From assembly GCA_017408885.1 (NCBI GenBank), contig JAFQTT010000003.1:299128-363127 (forward strand): a DNA stretch of 64,000 nucleotides. Direction: 5' to 3'. The position numbers and the translations under genes were made by a program. This DNA is from Methanocorpusculum sp. GTDB taxonomy: Archaea; Halobacteriota; Methanomicrobia; Methanomicrobiales; Methanocorpusculaceae. The notes beneath the pieces were generated by a model. It saw nothing but the letters and a program-made list of their open reading frames with translations, ran no database searches and had not been told where the DNA came from. Shown one piece after another: positions 47,284 to 54,984 of the stretch. Every line of letters starts with the position of its first letter. The stretch's first letter is position 1.

Positions 47284-48204
47284 TTATTCATCCCGCACAG
47301 AAAGCCGCAGGACATCAGGCCTTGCATAATGTCCGCAGACATCATGCTCCATGCGGCTTTCGACTACCTTCTGCATGGCAAGGTCTGCATAGATGATGCC
47401 TTCTCTGTCCCAGACCGTCTCCGAGATCTCATGTCCGTAAGGGTCTATGATGCAGCTTCCGCCGCGGCAGACAATATCCGGCAGGGCGGCAATTTCTGCT
47501 TCTGCTGATGCGGTCTCTGGGTAGTCGGACTTTTTGAAGAACATGTCGCAGTTGATGAAATAGCAGTGTCCTTCTATTGCGATGTGCCGGATGGTGTTCT
47601 GCCATTCTGCATTGTCGTTGGTGTTTGGCGAGATGTAGAGGGAGACACCTTTTTGATACAATGCCACGCGGGCAAGCGGCATGTAGCTTTCCCAGCAGAT
47701 GAGATTTCCCATTCTGCCCCAGGGGGTTTCCATTACCGGGAAGAACTCTTTATCCGCATCTCCCCAGACAACCCTCTCGCTTCCGGTGGGCTTGAGTTTT
47801 CGGTGGTTGAGCGCTTCACCTTTGGGCGATATCATCATGTTGGAGTTGTAGAGAGTTGCTGTTACCGCGTCCCGCTCGGAGTATCCGATGCTGATGTAGA
47901 CACCGTACTCTTTCGCCGCCGCGATAATTTTCTGCATCTCCTCTCCGTCTGCGAGGATTGAGTTATCCGAGTAGACCTTCCAGTCCTTTCTGCCTTCGGC
48001 ATTTCTGCTTCCAACCGTGAACCCGTAGGTCATGCCGTAGGGGTATCCGGGGATGAACAGCTCCGGAAAGACAATCAGTTCCGCACCGTGCTCAGCACAC
48101 TCTTTGGTGAGCGCGAGCACCTTTTCCACGCAGGCGTCTTTGTCAAACATCACGGGTGTTGCCTGTACAACTGCGATTTTGCAGGTATCAGCTAACTGTT
48201 TCAT
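47284..48204 (-). CDS. Nitrilase (carbon-nitrogen hydrolase branch 1)
   Basis: 306 residues. Catalytic triad Glu48 (FPELF), Lys136 (HRKLKPT) and Cys170 (NLICWES). The motifs RKLKPTGSERVVWGD and ICWESYMPLAR, plus QNTIRHIAIEGHCY, are those of true aliphatic nitrilases (nitrile to acid and ammonia) rather than amidases. Such enzymes are rare in archaea to my knowledge. GGAG 5 nt before ATG 48204; start overlaps the SdpI-like gene by 4 nt. Confidence 0.85.
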   Translation of the reverse strand: MKQLADTCKIAVVQATPVMFDKDACVEKVLALTKECAEHGAELIVFPELFIPGYPYGMTYGFTVGSRNAEGRKDWKVYSDNSILADGEEMQKIIAAAKEYGVYISIGYSERDAVTATLYNSNMMISPKGEALNHRKLKPTGSERVVWGDADKEFFPVMETPWGRMGNLICWESYMPLARVALYQKGVSLYISPNTNDNAEWQNTIRHIAIEGHCYFINCDMFFKKSDYPETASAEAEIAALPDIVCRGGSCIIDPYGHEISETVWDREGIIYADLAMQKVVESRMEHDVCGHYARPDVLRLSVRDE

Positions 48205-48842
48205 GATTTCTCCTGTTTTGCGTATTGGAATGAGTAGAGTGTCGGAATCAGCACCATAAGCAGGATGATGCCAAGCATCACAAGTAAGTTCGCAAGAGGA
48301 CTGGTGACTGTTATCAAAAGACCGCCTGCAACCCAGACCGCCCCTGCCATCCGGTGGGTTCTCTCCCAGTTCTCTTCGCTTGCAAGTGTCCAGGGAAGCC
48401 GGATACCCATTGTTCGGTTCTGCTTGCAGCGCGGCAGATAGAATCCGACTGCTGCAAGAAGGAGACCTGCGGCGGCGGTGATGATGAATCCGACATTCAG
48501 CAGTATTCCGCAGGCAAAGGCATAGATTACTGCTCCGCATATGACGGAAATTATTGGAACTACCCACAACATCACTTTGATGAGCTGTGAATTGTCCCGG
48601 TTTTTCTTTTCCAGAGAGACCATTAGGACACAGAACCAGTGCATGGCAAGCATAAAAAGCGGCAGCCCGAAGATGAGTGCTGCCTTGCTCATGTAACCAT
48701 CCGGTTCACCATGGATATTCCAGTGGGCAACCAGAACATCCGGGAGGATGTTCCAGAGACAAAGCCCCGCAAACAGCGGGAGCAGGGTGATTATTGAGGA
48801 GAAAATGAGGGTTCGTTTGTGTTCTTTGAGCAGGCTTTTCAT
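48201..48842 (-). CDS. SdpI-like membrane protein (DUF1648)
   Basis: 213 residues, six membrane segments. DUF1648 signature LPDVLVAHWNIHGEPDGYMSK followed by an SdpI-type half with GFYLPRCKQNRTMGIRLPWTLASEENWERTHRMAG. SdpI is an immunity protein and signal receptor in Bacillus; the role here is unknown. Start placed at ATG 48842. Confidence 0.85.
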   Translation of the reverse strand: MKSLLKEHKRTLIFSSIITLLPLFAGLCLWNILPDVLVAHWNIHGEPDGYMSKAALIFGLPLFMLAMHWFCVLMVSLEKKNRDNSQLIKVMLWVVPIISVICGAVIYAFACGILLNVGFIITAAAGLLLAAVGFYLPRCKQNRTMGIRLPWTLASEENWERTHRMAGAVWVAGGLLITVTSPLANLLVMLGIILLMVLIPTLYSFQYAKQEKS

Positions 48843-48909
48843 CTTCTTAGCAGTATTGGCTTTGATTCTACATTGAGTTATTGTATAGTGGATTTCCAGC
48901 AACCGCAGG

Positions 48910-48931
48910 AAGCAATGCGATAGCATTGCTT
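48910..48931 (-). terminator. Hairpin after trkH
   Basis: AAGCAATGC-4nt-GCATTGCTT, a perfect 9-bp stem starting 7 nt after the trkH stop. No U-run follows, so it may stabilise or process the mRNA rather than terminate it. Confidence 0.45.
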
Positions 48932-48938
48932 TATGATG

Positions 48939-50423
48939 TTACTTGTGTCCTCTGGTTACCGACTCCCATCCAAATCCGCGAATCAGTCCCCAGAATAAAA
49001 TCATCACCGGGATGATTTCCAGTCTTGCCGCCCACATCACAATAAACAGCAGAACCTTGGAATAATCCGGCATCAGTGCCGAAATCATTCCGGCGCTTGC
49101 TCCGTTGTTTCCAACACAGCTTAGCACGTCAAAGATAGTGCCTGCCGCGTTTGATGCGAAGTATGGATCGTGCAGGAGGATAATCAGCGTTCCTGCCAGG
49201 AGCAGGAGATAGCAGAGAATCAAGAGAAGCGACTTGGAGACAAGGGTTTCTGCCTGGCTTTCCTTTACTGCCTTTCCGTTGTGGCGCATTAAAACAACAG
49301 CCTTCGGGCTTAAAACCGCACGCTTAAACCACCAGACAAGCGTCTCGCCCATGATTTTGATACGGTCAATCTTGATACCTCCGGAGGTACTGCCCTGTGC
49401 ACCTCCCATCAGCATGAAGATTCCCAAGAAAAGCATCGGCGCCATTCCCCATCCTGCAAAGTCCGTGTTCTGGAATCCCGTCGAAGAAATGGCAGTTCCT
49501 GCCATGAAAAGACCTTCGCGGAATGCCTGTTCAACCGAGAGACCGTTTGCAAAAATTAAGTCAAAGATGAGAACCACGGAGACAAAGAGGAATGCCAGAA
49601 TCATTGCCCGAAGCACTCTGTCGCGGAAGAACTCGCGAATCGAACGCTTCGCATAGGTTAAGTAGTAAAGACGGAATGGAACAGCTCCCGCAATCATAAT
49701 CGGAATCAAGACCATCTCAAGCGCGAAGTTCTGGAAGTGCGAGATTCCGGCGGCATAAATCGACATACCGCCTGTGGCGATACCGCAGAGCGCTAAGTTT
49801 ACCGCATCCCAGAGACCAACACCGGTTAAAAGAATCGCAAGGACTGCCGCGACGGTTAAGACCGCGTAAATCTTCCACATCTGAAATGCCGTCGCGATAA
49901 CGCTCGGCATAAACGCCTGACCGCCGGATTCAGAGGTGTACATGCCGCGGGTGATAAGTCCGCTCCTTGTGGCAACCGTTAAGGTGAACGCGACAATTCC
50001 AAGACCTCCTACCCACTGCATAAAGGAGCGCCAGAAAAGCAGCGTCTTCGGCCATGACTCGATGTCTGCCACAACCGAAAATCCGGTTCCGGTCCATGCG
50101 GACATGGACTCGAATGCCGCATCTAAAAAGGACATACCGGTAAAAAGGAAGGGAAGCGACCCGCAGAGACCAACGATTACCCAGACAAGAGCTGTCGCGG
50201 CAATAGAGGTGCTGGTCCGCGGGACTTTGGATGTTTTGGGGAGGAAGCGGAGCAGCAGTCCGATTCCGCATAAGGAAACGGTTGCGGTCGCCATCCAGGG
50301 AAGAGTTTCCCACTCTTCAAACAGACAGCCGACAAGAATTGCGGCAAGCGATGTCAGACCGATTAAAATCAGTCCGGGTCCTAAGTCACGACCAAGTGCG
50401 GGAAGCTCTTTTATCAGTTCCAT
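48939..50423 (-). CDS. trkH: Trk/Ktr potassium transporter, membrane subunit
   Basis: 494 residues. Four M1-P-M2 repeats; first filter SAWTGTGFSV and motif RSFMQWVGGLGIVAFTL; later pore loops contain GIATGGMS, ISSTGFQNTD and CVGNNGAS. Needs a cytoplasmic TrkA partner, not seen in this window. Starts on the base after the DUF2150-like gene. Confidence 0.93.
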   Translation of the reverse strand: MELIKELPALGRDLGPGLILIGLTSLAAILVGCLFEEWETLPWMATATVSLCGIGLLLRFLPKTSKVPRTSTSIAATALVWVIVGLCGSLPFLFTGMSFLDAAFESMSAWTGTGFSVVADIESWPKTLLFWRSFMQWVGGLGIVAFTLTVATRSGLITRGMYTSESGGQAFMPSVIATAFQMWKIYAVLTVAAVLAILLTGVGLWDAVNLALCGIATGGMSIYAAGISHFQNFALEMVLIPIMIAGAVPFRLYYLTYAKRSIREFFRDRVLRAMILAFLFVSVVLIFDLIFANGLSVEQAFREGLFMAGTAISSTGFQNTDFAGWGMAPMLFLGIFMLMGGAQGSTSGGIKIDRIKIMGETLVWWFKRAVLSPKAVVLMRHNGKAVKESQAETLVSKSLLLILCYLLLLAGTLIILLHDPYFASNAAGTIFDVLSCVGNNGASAGMISALMPDYSKVLLFIVMWAARLEIIPVMILFWGLIRGFGWESVTRGHK

Positions 50424-50963
50424 TTATTCTTCGTTCTTTCTCTGGATGAATCCGAGCGTGAGGTTCAATGCATCAAGCACATCTTCCTGTGCTAAGGCAT
50501 AGTCACGCATGGCAGAGTAGAGCATGTAGATGATGTCGTATCCGTAGAAGTGGATTGCGTCTTCTGCGGTGAGTTTGGATGTGTAGGTGTCAATGATGAA
50601 GCCGTCGTTGGAAAACATCAGTTCCATGATGTCTCCGTTTTCGGAGAGGACGCAGAACTGCTGGTCGACTTTTTTGGTCGGGTTGTCCGGTCTGAAGGGT
50701 ACAGGATCTGCGGATTTGCCTAAGATAATCATCTTTTCGGCATAGTATTTCTGATCGTAGAGTTCCCCTTTGGTGTCCATCTTTGCCTTTAAGAGGAATT
50801 CCTGTCCGATTTCTCCGACGATTTCTCCAACAGTGTGCGCCATCATGGCGAGAAGTTTTGCGTTTTCCTTTTCAATTTCGCCGGCTGCGGTTTCCTGTGC
50901 TTCTTTGGTTTCGGCAACAAGGCTTTTGAGCCTGGCAAATCCCTGTTCGACTATTTCATCCAT
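50424..50963 (-). CDS. DUF2150-like archaeal protein
   Basis: 179 residues. Alpha-helical, acidic N-terminal half (RLKSLVAETKEAQETAAGEIEKENAKLL), then GDIMELMFSNDGFIID. Resembles an archaeal family of unknown function (probably DUF2150). Contiguous with trkH, so a role in potassium uptake control is possible but unproven. Confidence 0.65.
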   Translation of the reverse strand: MDEIVEQGFARLKSLVAETKEAQETAAGEIEKENAKLLAMMAHTVGEIVGEIGQEFLLKAKMDTKGELYDQKYYAEKMIILGKSADPVPFRPDNPTKKVDQQFCVLSENGDIMELMFSNDGFIIDTYTSKLTAEDAIHFYGYDIIYMLYSAMRDYALAQEDVLDALNLTLGFIQRKNEE

Positions 50964-51030
50964 ATGTAGAATATAGTATGTATCTTCCGATAGATTAACC
51001 TACAGTCAAAAGCTATGTATAGGAGAGTTT

Positions 51031-51951
51031 ATGGAGTATTTTGTTGCCCTGAATCAGGTTCTGGTGTTGTTTCTGTTAATTGGTGTGGGTTTTTTCTGCC
51101 GCCGGGCAGGGATTTTGAATGAGAATTCGGTGTCGTCTCTTTCAAAGTTTCTGTTAAATATCTGTATTCCGGCGATGATTATCTATTCAATGCAGATTCC
51201 GTTTTCGCAAAGCATTGCGGAAAAGAGCGGGATGCTGTTAATCGGGGCAGTTCTCTATTATCTGGTTGCGTTTGGTGTCTGCTGGGTAACACCGTACCTT
51301 CTCCGCTGTAAGAGAGAGGAGTTTGGGGTTTTCCGGTTTATGACGATGTTTTCGAACTCGATGTTTATGGGATTCCCGATTCTTTCGATGCTGTATGGAA
51401 GCGAGGCGATTTTTTATGCGGCGATTTTTAATATTCCGTTTACGCTTCTGACGTATTCTGTTGGTATCTGGCTTCTGCGTTCGGGAAAGGGCGGTGTTTC
51501 GTTTTCGTGGAAGCTTCTTTTGAATGCGGCGTTTCTTTCGACGTTTGTGGGTATTGTGTTCTTTGTAACGTCGTTTTCGATTCCCGATCCGTTCTACGGG
51601 GCGCTTGGTCTGCTGTCCGATGTGACAACTCCGCTGTCGCTGATTGTTACAGGAGGTTTTCTTGCAAGTCTGGAAACCAGGGCGATTTTTTCCAATGTCC
51701 GGCAGTATTTTGCAGCCGGTATCCGGCTTCTGGCAATTCCGGCACTCACGTTTGCGGTCTGTTCTCCGTTTATCTCCGATCCGCTGATTTTGGGAATCGC
51801 GGTGGTGACAGCAGGTATGCCGGCTGCGGTGAATACGGTAATTTTAGCTGAAGAGCATGATGCAAGGCCTGATATTGCGGCGCAGGGGGTGTTTATCTCG
51901 ACACTTTTGTGTGTTGTGACACTGCCGATGCTTGCGGTGTTTTTGGGATAA
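51031..51951 (+). CDS. AEC (auxin efflux carrier) family transporter
   Basis: 306 residues, about ten membrane segments in two five-helix repeats: GVGFFCRRAGILNENSVSSLSKFLLNICIPAMI and, in the second half, VVTAGMPAAVNTVILAEEH. Exports or imports small organic anions; substrate unknown. Confidence 0.88.
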   Translation: MEYFVALNQVLVLFLLIGVGFFCRRAGILNENSVSSLSKFLLNICIPAMIIYSMQIPFSQSIAEKSGMLLIGAVLYYLVAFGVCWVTPYLLRCKREEFGVFRFMTMFSNSMFMGFPILSMLYGSEAIFYAAIFNIPFTLLTYSVGIWLLRSGKGGVSFSWKLLLNAAFLSTFVGIVFFVTSFSIPDPFYGALGLLSDVTTPLSLIVTGGFLASLETRAIFSNVRQYFAAGIRLLAIPALTFAVCSPFISDPLILGIAVVTAGMPAAVNTVILAEEHDARPDIAAQGVFISTLLCVVTLPMLAVFLG

Positions 51952-51966
51952 GTTCTTACCCCTTTT

Positions 51967-52266
51967 TCAAATCACCAGATACAAAACAAACACCGCGAAA
52001 ATTGCACACAGTACCGAGACCATGACAGGCGCTTTTTTCCATCCGAGAATCCCTGCGGCGGCAAGTCCTGCTCCCTGCGCATACATGCCGACAGCCATCA
52101 TCTGGCTTGCGCCGGCAAAAACGGCGACGGACATAAAGCAGGTCTCAAAGATGTCAAAACCTGCCTGCCGCGCCATAATCGCGTAGGCGATGCCAACCGG
52201 GATAAATCCGAGAAGGACGGGGATTCCTGCACGGGCTCCGGCAAGATACTCGTCTCTTTTGCTCAT
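51967..52266 (-). pseudogene. Truncated AzlC-like branched-chain amino acid exporter
   Basis: 99 residues, against about 230 for AzlC. The N-terminal signature is intact (YLAGARAGIPVLLGFIPVGIAYAIMARQAG, SVAVFAGASQMMAVG), but after about residue 68 it jumps to a sequence like the AzlC C-terminal helix (WKKAPVMVSVLCAIFAVFVLYLVI). This suggests an internal in-frame deletion. No AzlD follows. Its start overlaps the FmdE-like stop by 4 nt. Confidence 0.6.
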
Positions 52267-52700
52267 TCGGTTCTCAGGGTGAAGAGCTTTTCATCCGGAG
52301 TACTGAATGCCTGTTCCAGGAGTTCTTCCTGAATTTCGTTGAAGCGTGCGGTCTCTTCTGCGGATGCAGTGCCCGCTCTGACTTTTTCGCGGAGTGCGTC
52401 TCCTTCTGAGTTTTTGATTTTGCTTCCCGGCACTTCGTCGATGAAGAGCTTCTCGCCGTTTGGTTTCTCTAAGATGAAGTGAAGCTCTCCTTTGTCTTCA
52501 ATGGTTAATGTCTCGTCGGTTAAGCCGAAGGTGTGCCGCAGGGCATCTAAAGGACAGCGGTTGGTTGTGGAATAAACGCGGATACTCTCTTCACCTGCCC
52601 ATTTCGCGGCGGCTTTTGCCATTTTGTATCCGATGGCGATTCCCGGACAGCGGTGTCCGTGAGCGTTGGCTATTTCATCAAATGCGGGAAGTTGTGTCAT
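52263..52700 (-). CDS. FmdE-family protein without zinc ribbon
   Basis: 145 residues. Carries the FmdE signature HGHRCPGIAIGYKMA and a second cysteine motif TTNRCPLDALRHTFG, then an Asp/Glu-rich helical tail. It lacks the C-terminal zinc ribbon of classical FmdE and is not next to formylmethanofuran dehydrogenase genes. Role unknown; metal or molybdenum-cofactor related functions have been proposed for the family. Confidence 0.82.
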   Translation of the reverse strand: MTQLPAFDEIANAHGHRCPGIAIGYKMAKAAAKWAGEESIRVYSTTNRCPLDALRHTFGLTDETLTIEDKGELHFILEKPNGEKLFIDEVPGSKIKNSEGDALREKVRAGTASAEETARFNEIQEELLEQAFSTPDEKLFTLRTE

Positions 52701-52709
52701 AAAAAAAGA

Positions 52710-53018
52710 TTAGAGGTATTTGTGGGCACGGAGCCAGTCTACCTGCGGGGTAGTGTAGCGGTAGACGATGTCGCACTTGTCGTCCTGGAAGTCCCAGGGG
52801 ATGACAATTAAGATGTCTCCTTCGCGAATCCAGATCCGTTTCTTGATTTTGCCCTTGATTCTTCCAAGGCGGGTAACACCGTCGGAACAGCGGACTCTGA
52901 TGTGGTTTGAGCCGAGCATGAGTTCTGCCTGAGCAAACTGTTCCTTTTCTTTCTTGTTCGGAAGCTTTACGCGGATAATGCTGCCGTCTTCGGCAACATC
53001 CTGTTTATCATTCTCCAT
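52710..53018 (-). CDS. Translation initiation factor aIF1A
   Basis: 102 residues. OB fold with IIRVKLPNKKEKEQFAQAELMLGSNHIRVRCSDG and WIREGDILIVIPWDFQDDKCDIVYRY. Binds the 30S A site during initiation. ATG 53018 fits the family. Confidence 0.95.
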   Translation of the reverse strand: MENDKQDVAEDGSIIRVKLPNKKEKEQFAQAELMLGSNHIRVRCSDGVTRLGRIKGKIKKRIWIREGDILIVIPWDFQDDKCDIVYRYTTPQVDWLRAHKYL

Positions 53019-53155
53019 GAACCCCAAGTGATATTCTCCTTCTGTATGTATTTGTATTGAGGTAAGATAAATGATTGGAATGACTGACGGGTTGAAAACC
53101 TACTGTATTAATTACTCTGCCGTCGTTTGTTAAGATAACTAAGGACTGGTGCGCC

Positions 53156-54085
53156 ATCACAAAATATACATTCCTCGTAAACCCGCAGTCGTCATCCGGG
53201 AGCGGAGAGAAGGTCTGGAATAAAATTGAGCCTGAGCTCAAGCGCCGGAGAGTTGCATACCGTGTCCTCTTCACCACACCGGAGTGCGGAGCGACCGAGA
53301 CTGTCCGGCGGTTTACAGCAGATAAGAGGCGGCATACGTTAATCGTTCTCGGCGGCGACGGGACAATAAACGAGGTGGTAAACGGTATTGCCGATGTAAG
53401 CAAGATAACGCTTGGCTATATCCCGACAGGTTCGGGCAATGATTTTACGCGGGCGCTGAATCTCCCAACCAAACCGCTTGCGGCTCTGGAAACTGTGCTC
53501 AATCCGGGACGTCTGGTGCCGCTTGATATCGGCTGTGCCAAGCTTGATTCCGTCCCGCGGAAGTTTGCGGTATCTTCCGGAATCGGGTTTGACGCATCGG
53601 TCTGTCATTTTGTGGAGAAATCTCCGTTCAAGGCATTCTTAAACCGCATTCACCTGGGAAACCTCATCTATACCGGAGTCGCTCTAAAGCGGCTGTTTCT
53701 TGATTCGCGGGTTGATGCGGATGTCATCTTGGATGACGGAGAGCCGCGGCATTTCCCAAACGTGTACTTTGCGGCATGTATGAATCATCCGTATGAAGGC
53801 GGGGGATTCTTCTTCTGCCCGGAAGCGAAGACTGATGACGGGATGCTCGATGTGCTGGTGGCAGCAGATATTCCGCTTCCGAAGGTGTTTTTCATTCTCC
53901 CGACGGCATTTTTCGGAAAGCATACCGGATTTTCCGGCGTTCATATTTTCCGATGCAGAAAGGCTGAAATCAGAGCAAAAGAGCCGCTTGCGATGCATAC
54001 CGACGGAGAACCGGCGGCTGTCGGAACTGTGCTGAAGGCGGAAATCTGCAAGGAGCAGATTCTGCTGATGGTGCCTGCAGTCTGA
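53156..54085 (+). CDS. Diacylglycerol kinase/YegS-type lipid kinase, no canonical start codon
   Basis: About 309 residues. Conserved N-terminus TFLVNPQSSSGSGEKVW, then LIVLGGDGTINEVVNG, YIPTGSGNDFTR, and the C-terminal beta domain (MHTDGEP). Reading back in frame there is no ATG, GTG or TTG between the stop at 53093-53095 and the GTG at 53375, which falls inside the nucleotide motif. The family start would lie near ATC 53156, preceded by GGTG. Either a near-cognate start (ATC or the CTG at 53117) is used, or a start was lost or mis-sequenced. A TATA-like TATTAATTA at 53106 fits a start here. Confidence 0.75.
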   Translation: MTKYTFLVNPQSSSGSGEKVWNKIEPELKRRRVAYRVLFTTPECGATETVRRFTADKRRHTLIVLGGDGTINEVVNGIADVSKITLGYIPTGSGNDFTRALNLPTKPLAALETVLNPGRLVPLDIGCAKLDSVPRKFAVSSGIGFDASVCHFVEKSPFKAFLNRIHLGNLIYTGVALKRLFLDSRVDADVILDDGEPRHFPNVYFAACMNHPYEGGGFFFCPEAKTDDGMLDVLVAADIPLPKVFFILPTAFFGKHTGFSGVHIFRCRKAEIRAKEPLAMHTDGEPAAVGTVLKAEICKEQILLMVPAV

Positions 54086-54127
54086 GGAATCTATTTATGA
54101 CCTCCTGCCGCATATAAATACAAAGAC

Positions 54128-54436
54128 ATGTCAGCAAAGCAGGAAATTCTTGAGACACTCAGGCGCGAGTTCCCGTATCTTCAGCAGCGGTTTGGTCTGG
54201 TGCAGCTCAGGCTTTTCGGCTCGGTATCACGCGGAGAGGATACGGAGACCAGTGACATTGATTTGCTCTATATTTTCCAGCCGGAGTATGATACGTACCA
54301 CAATACTTTTGCACTGCATGAATACCTGACCGCTCTTTTCGGAAGGAAAGTGGATTTGGTGTCAGAAGAGTGGAGCGGTGAGCGTTTCTTATCCTATGCT
54401 CTGCAGGATTCCGTTCTTCTGGGAGAAACTGCCTGA
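54128..54436 (+). CDS. mntA: MntA-type nucleotidyltransferase antitoxin (second pair)
   Basis: 102 residues. GSVSRGED with catalytic Asp43/Asp45 (SDIDLL). Only loosely similar to the copy at 14399-14731. Upstream CTATTTATG near 54091 is a likely TATA box. Confidence 0.85.
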   Translation: MSAKQEILETLRREFPYLQQRFGLVQLRLFGSVSRGEDTETSDIDLLYIFQPEYDTYHNTFALHEYLTALFGRKVDLVSEEWSGERFLSYALQDSVLLGETA

Positions 54437-54780
54437 TGTCTTCTGAGATTCTCGCCCGCCTCGAAGACATTCTGGAACAGACGGAAAATATTTTGTCCGT
54501 GGTGGACGGGATGACGTTTGAGGTCTTCTTATCGCATGTTGCATGGAGTGCCGCGGTTATCCGGTTTTTTGAAGTCATCGGAGAAGCGGCAAAATATATT
54601 CCGGAGGATTTCCGTCTCCGCTATCCGGATGTTGCGTGGAAGGAGCTTGCAGGATTTCGTGATGTTCTGATTCACAATTATCCAAAAGTGAACCTTCGTC
54701 AGGTCTGGAATTTTGCGGTTGATGATGTTCCGCCGCTGAAACTGCGGATAGAAGAAATCATCAGGGAAATGAAAAAATAA
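54436..54780 (+). CDS. hepT: HepT-like RNase toxin (second pair)
   Basis: 114 residues. R-x4-H-x-Y at Arg75, His80, Tyr82 (RDVLIHNY). Start overlaps the mntA stop by one base (TGATG). Confidence 0.85.
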   Translation: MSSEILARLEDILEQTENILSVVDGMTFEVFLSHVAWSAAVIRFFEVIGEAAKYIPEDFRLRYPDVAWKELAGFRDVLIHNYPKVNLRQVWNFAVDDVPPLKLRIEEIIREMKK

Positions 54781-54793
54781 CTTATCCTCTTTT

Positions 54794-54970
54794 TTAGTGT
54801 CTCTTCAGAAACGAGATGACAAACCCGCCGCTTGCAGTAAGACTTAGAATGCAGGCGAGGAAAAACATCGTCATCGGCTGGCTTTCCGTCTGGTATGCTG
54901 CGGCGATTCCGAAAAAGACTGCGGCACAGAAGAACAGGATGCCGGGGATGAGTTTTGTTACGTCGGTCAT
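54794..54970 (-). CDS. Small two-helix membrane protein, 58 aa
   Basis: ATG 54970 to TAA 54794. Begins MTDVTKLIPGILFFCAAVFF and contains a second hydrophobic segment FFLACILSLTASGGFVISFL, with a basic end (KRH). Starts 14 nt after the aspS stop, so probably co-transcribed. Shine-Dalgarno is weak. Function unknown. Confidence 0.55.
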   Translation of the reverse strand: MTDVTKLIPGILFFCAAVFFGIAAAYQTESQPMTMFFLACILSLTASGGFVISFLKRH

Positions 54971-54984
54971 AAAAAAAGGTGGGG

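Noticed and set aside
53008..53608. Minus-strand ORFs opposite the lipid kinase
   Set aside because: They are the antisense of a strongly conserved kinase frame and show no family features.
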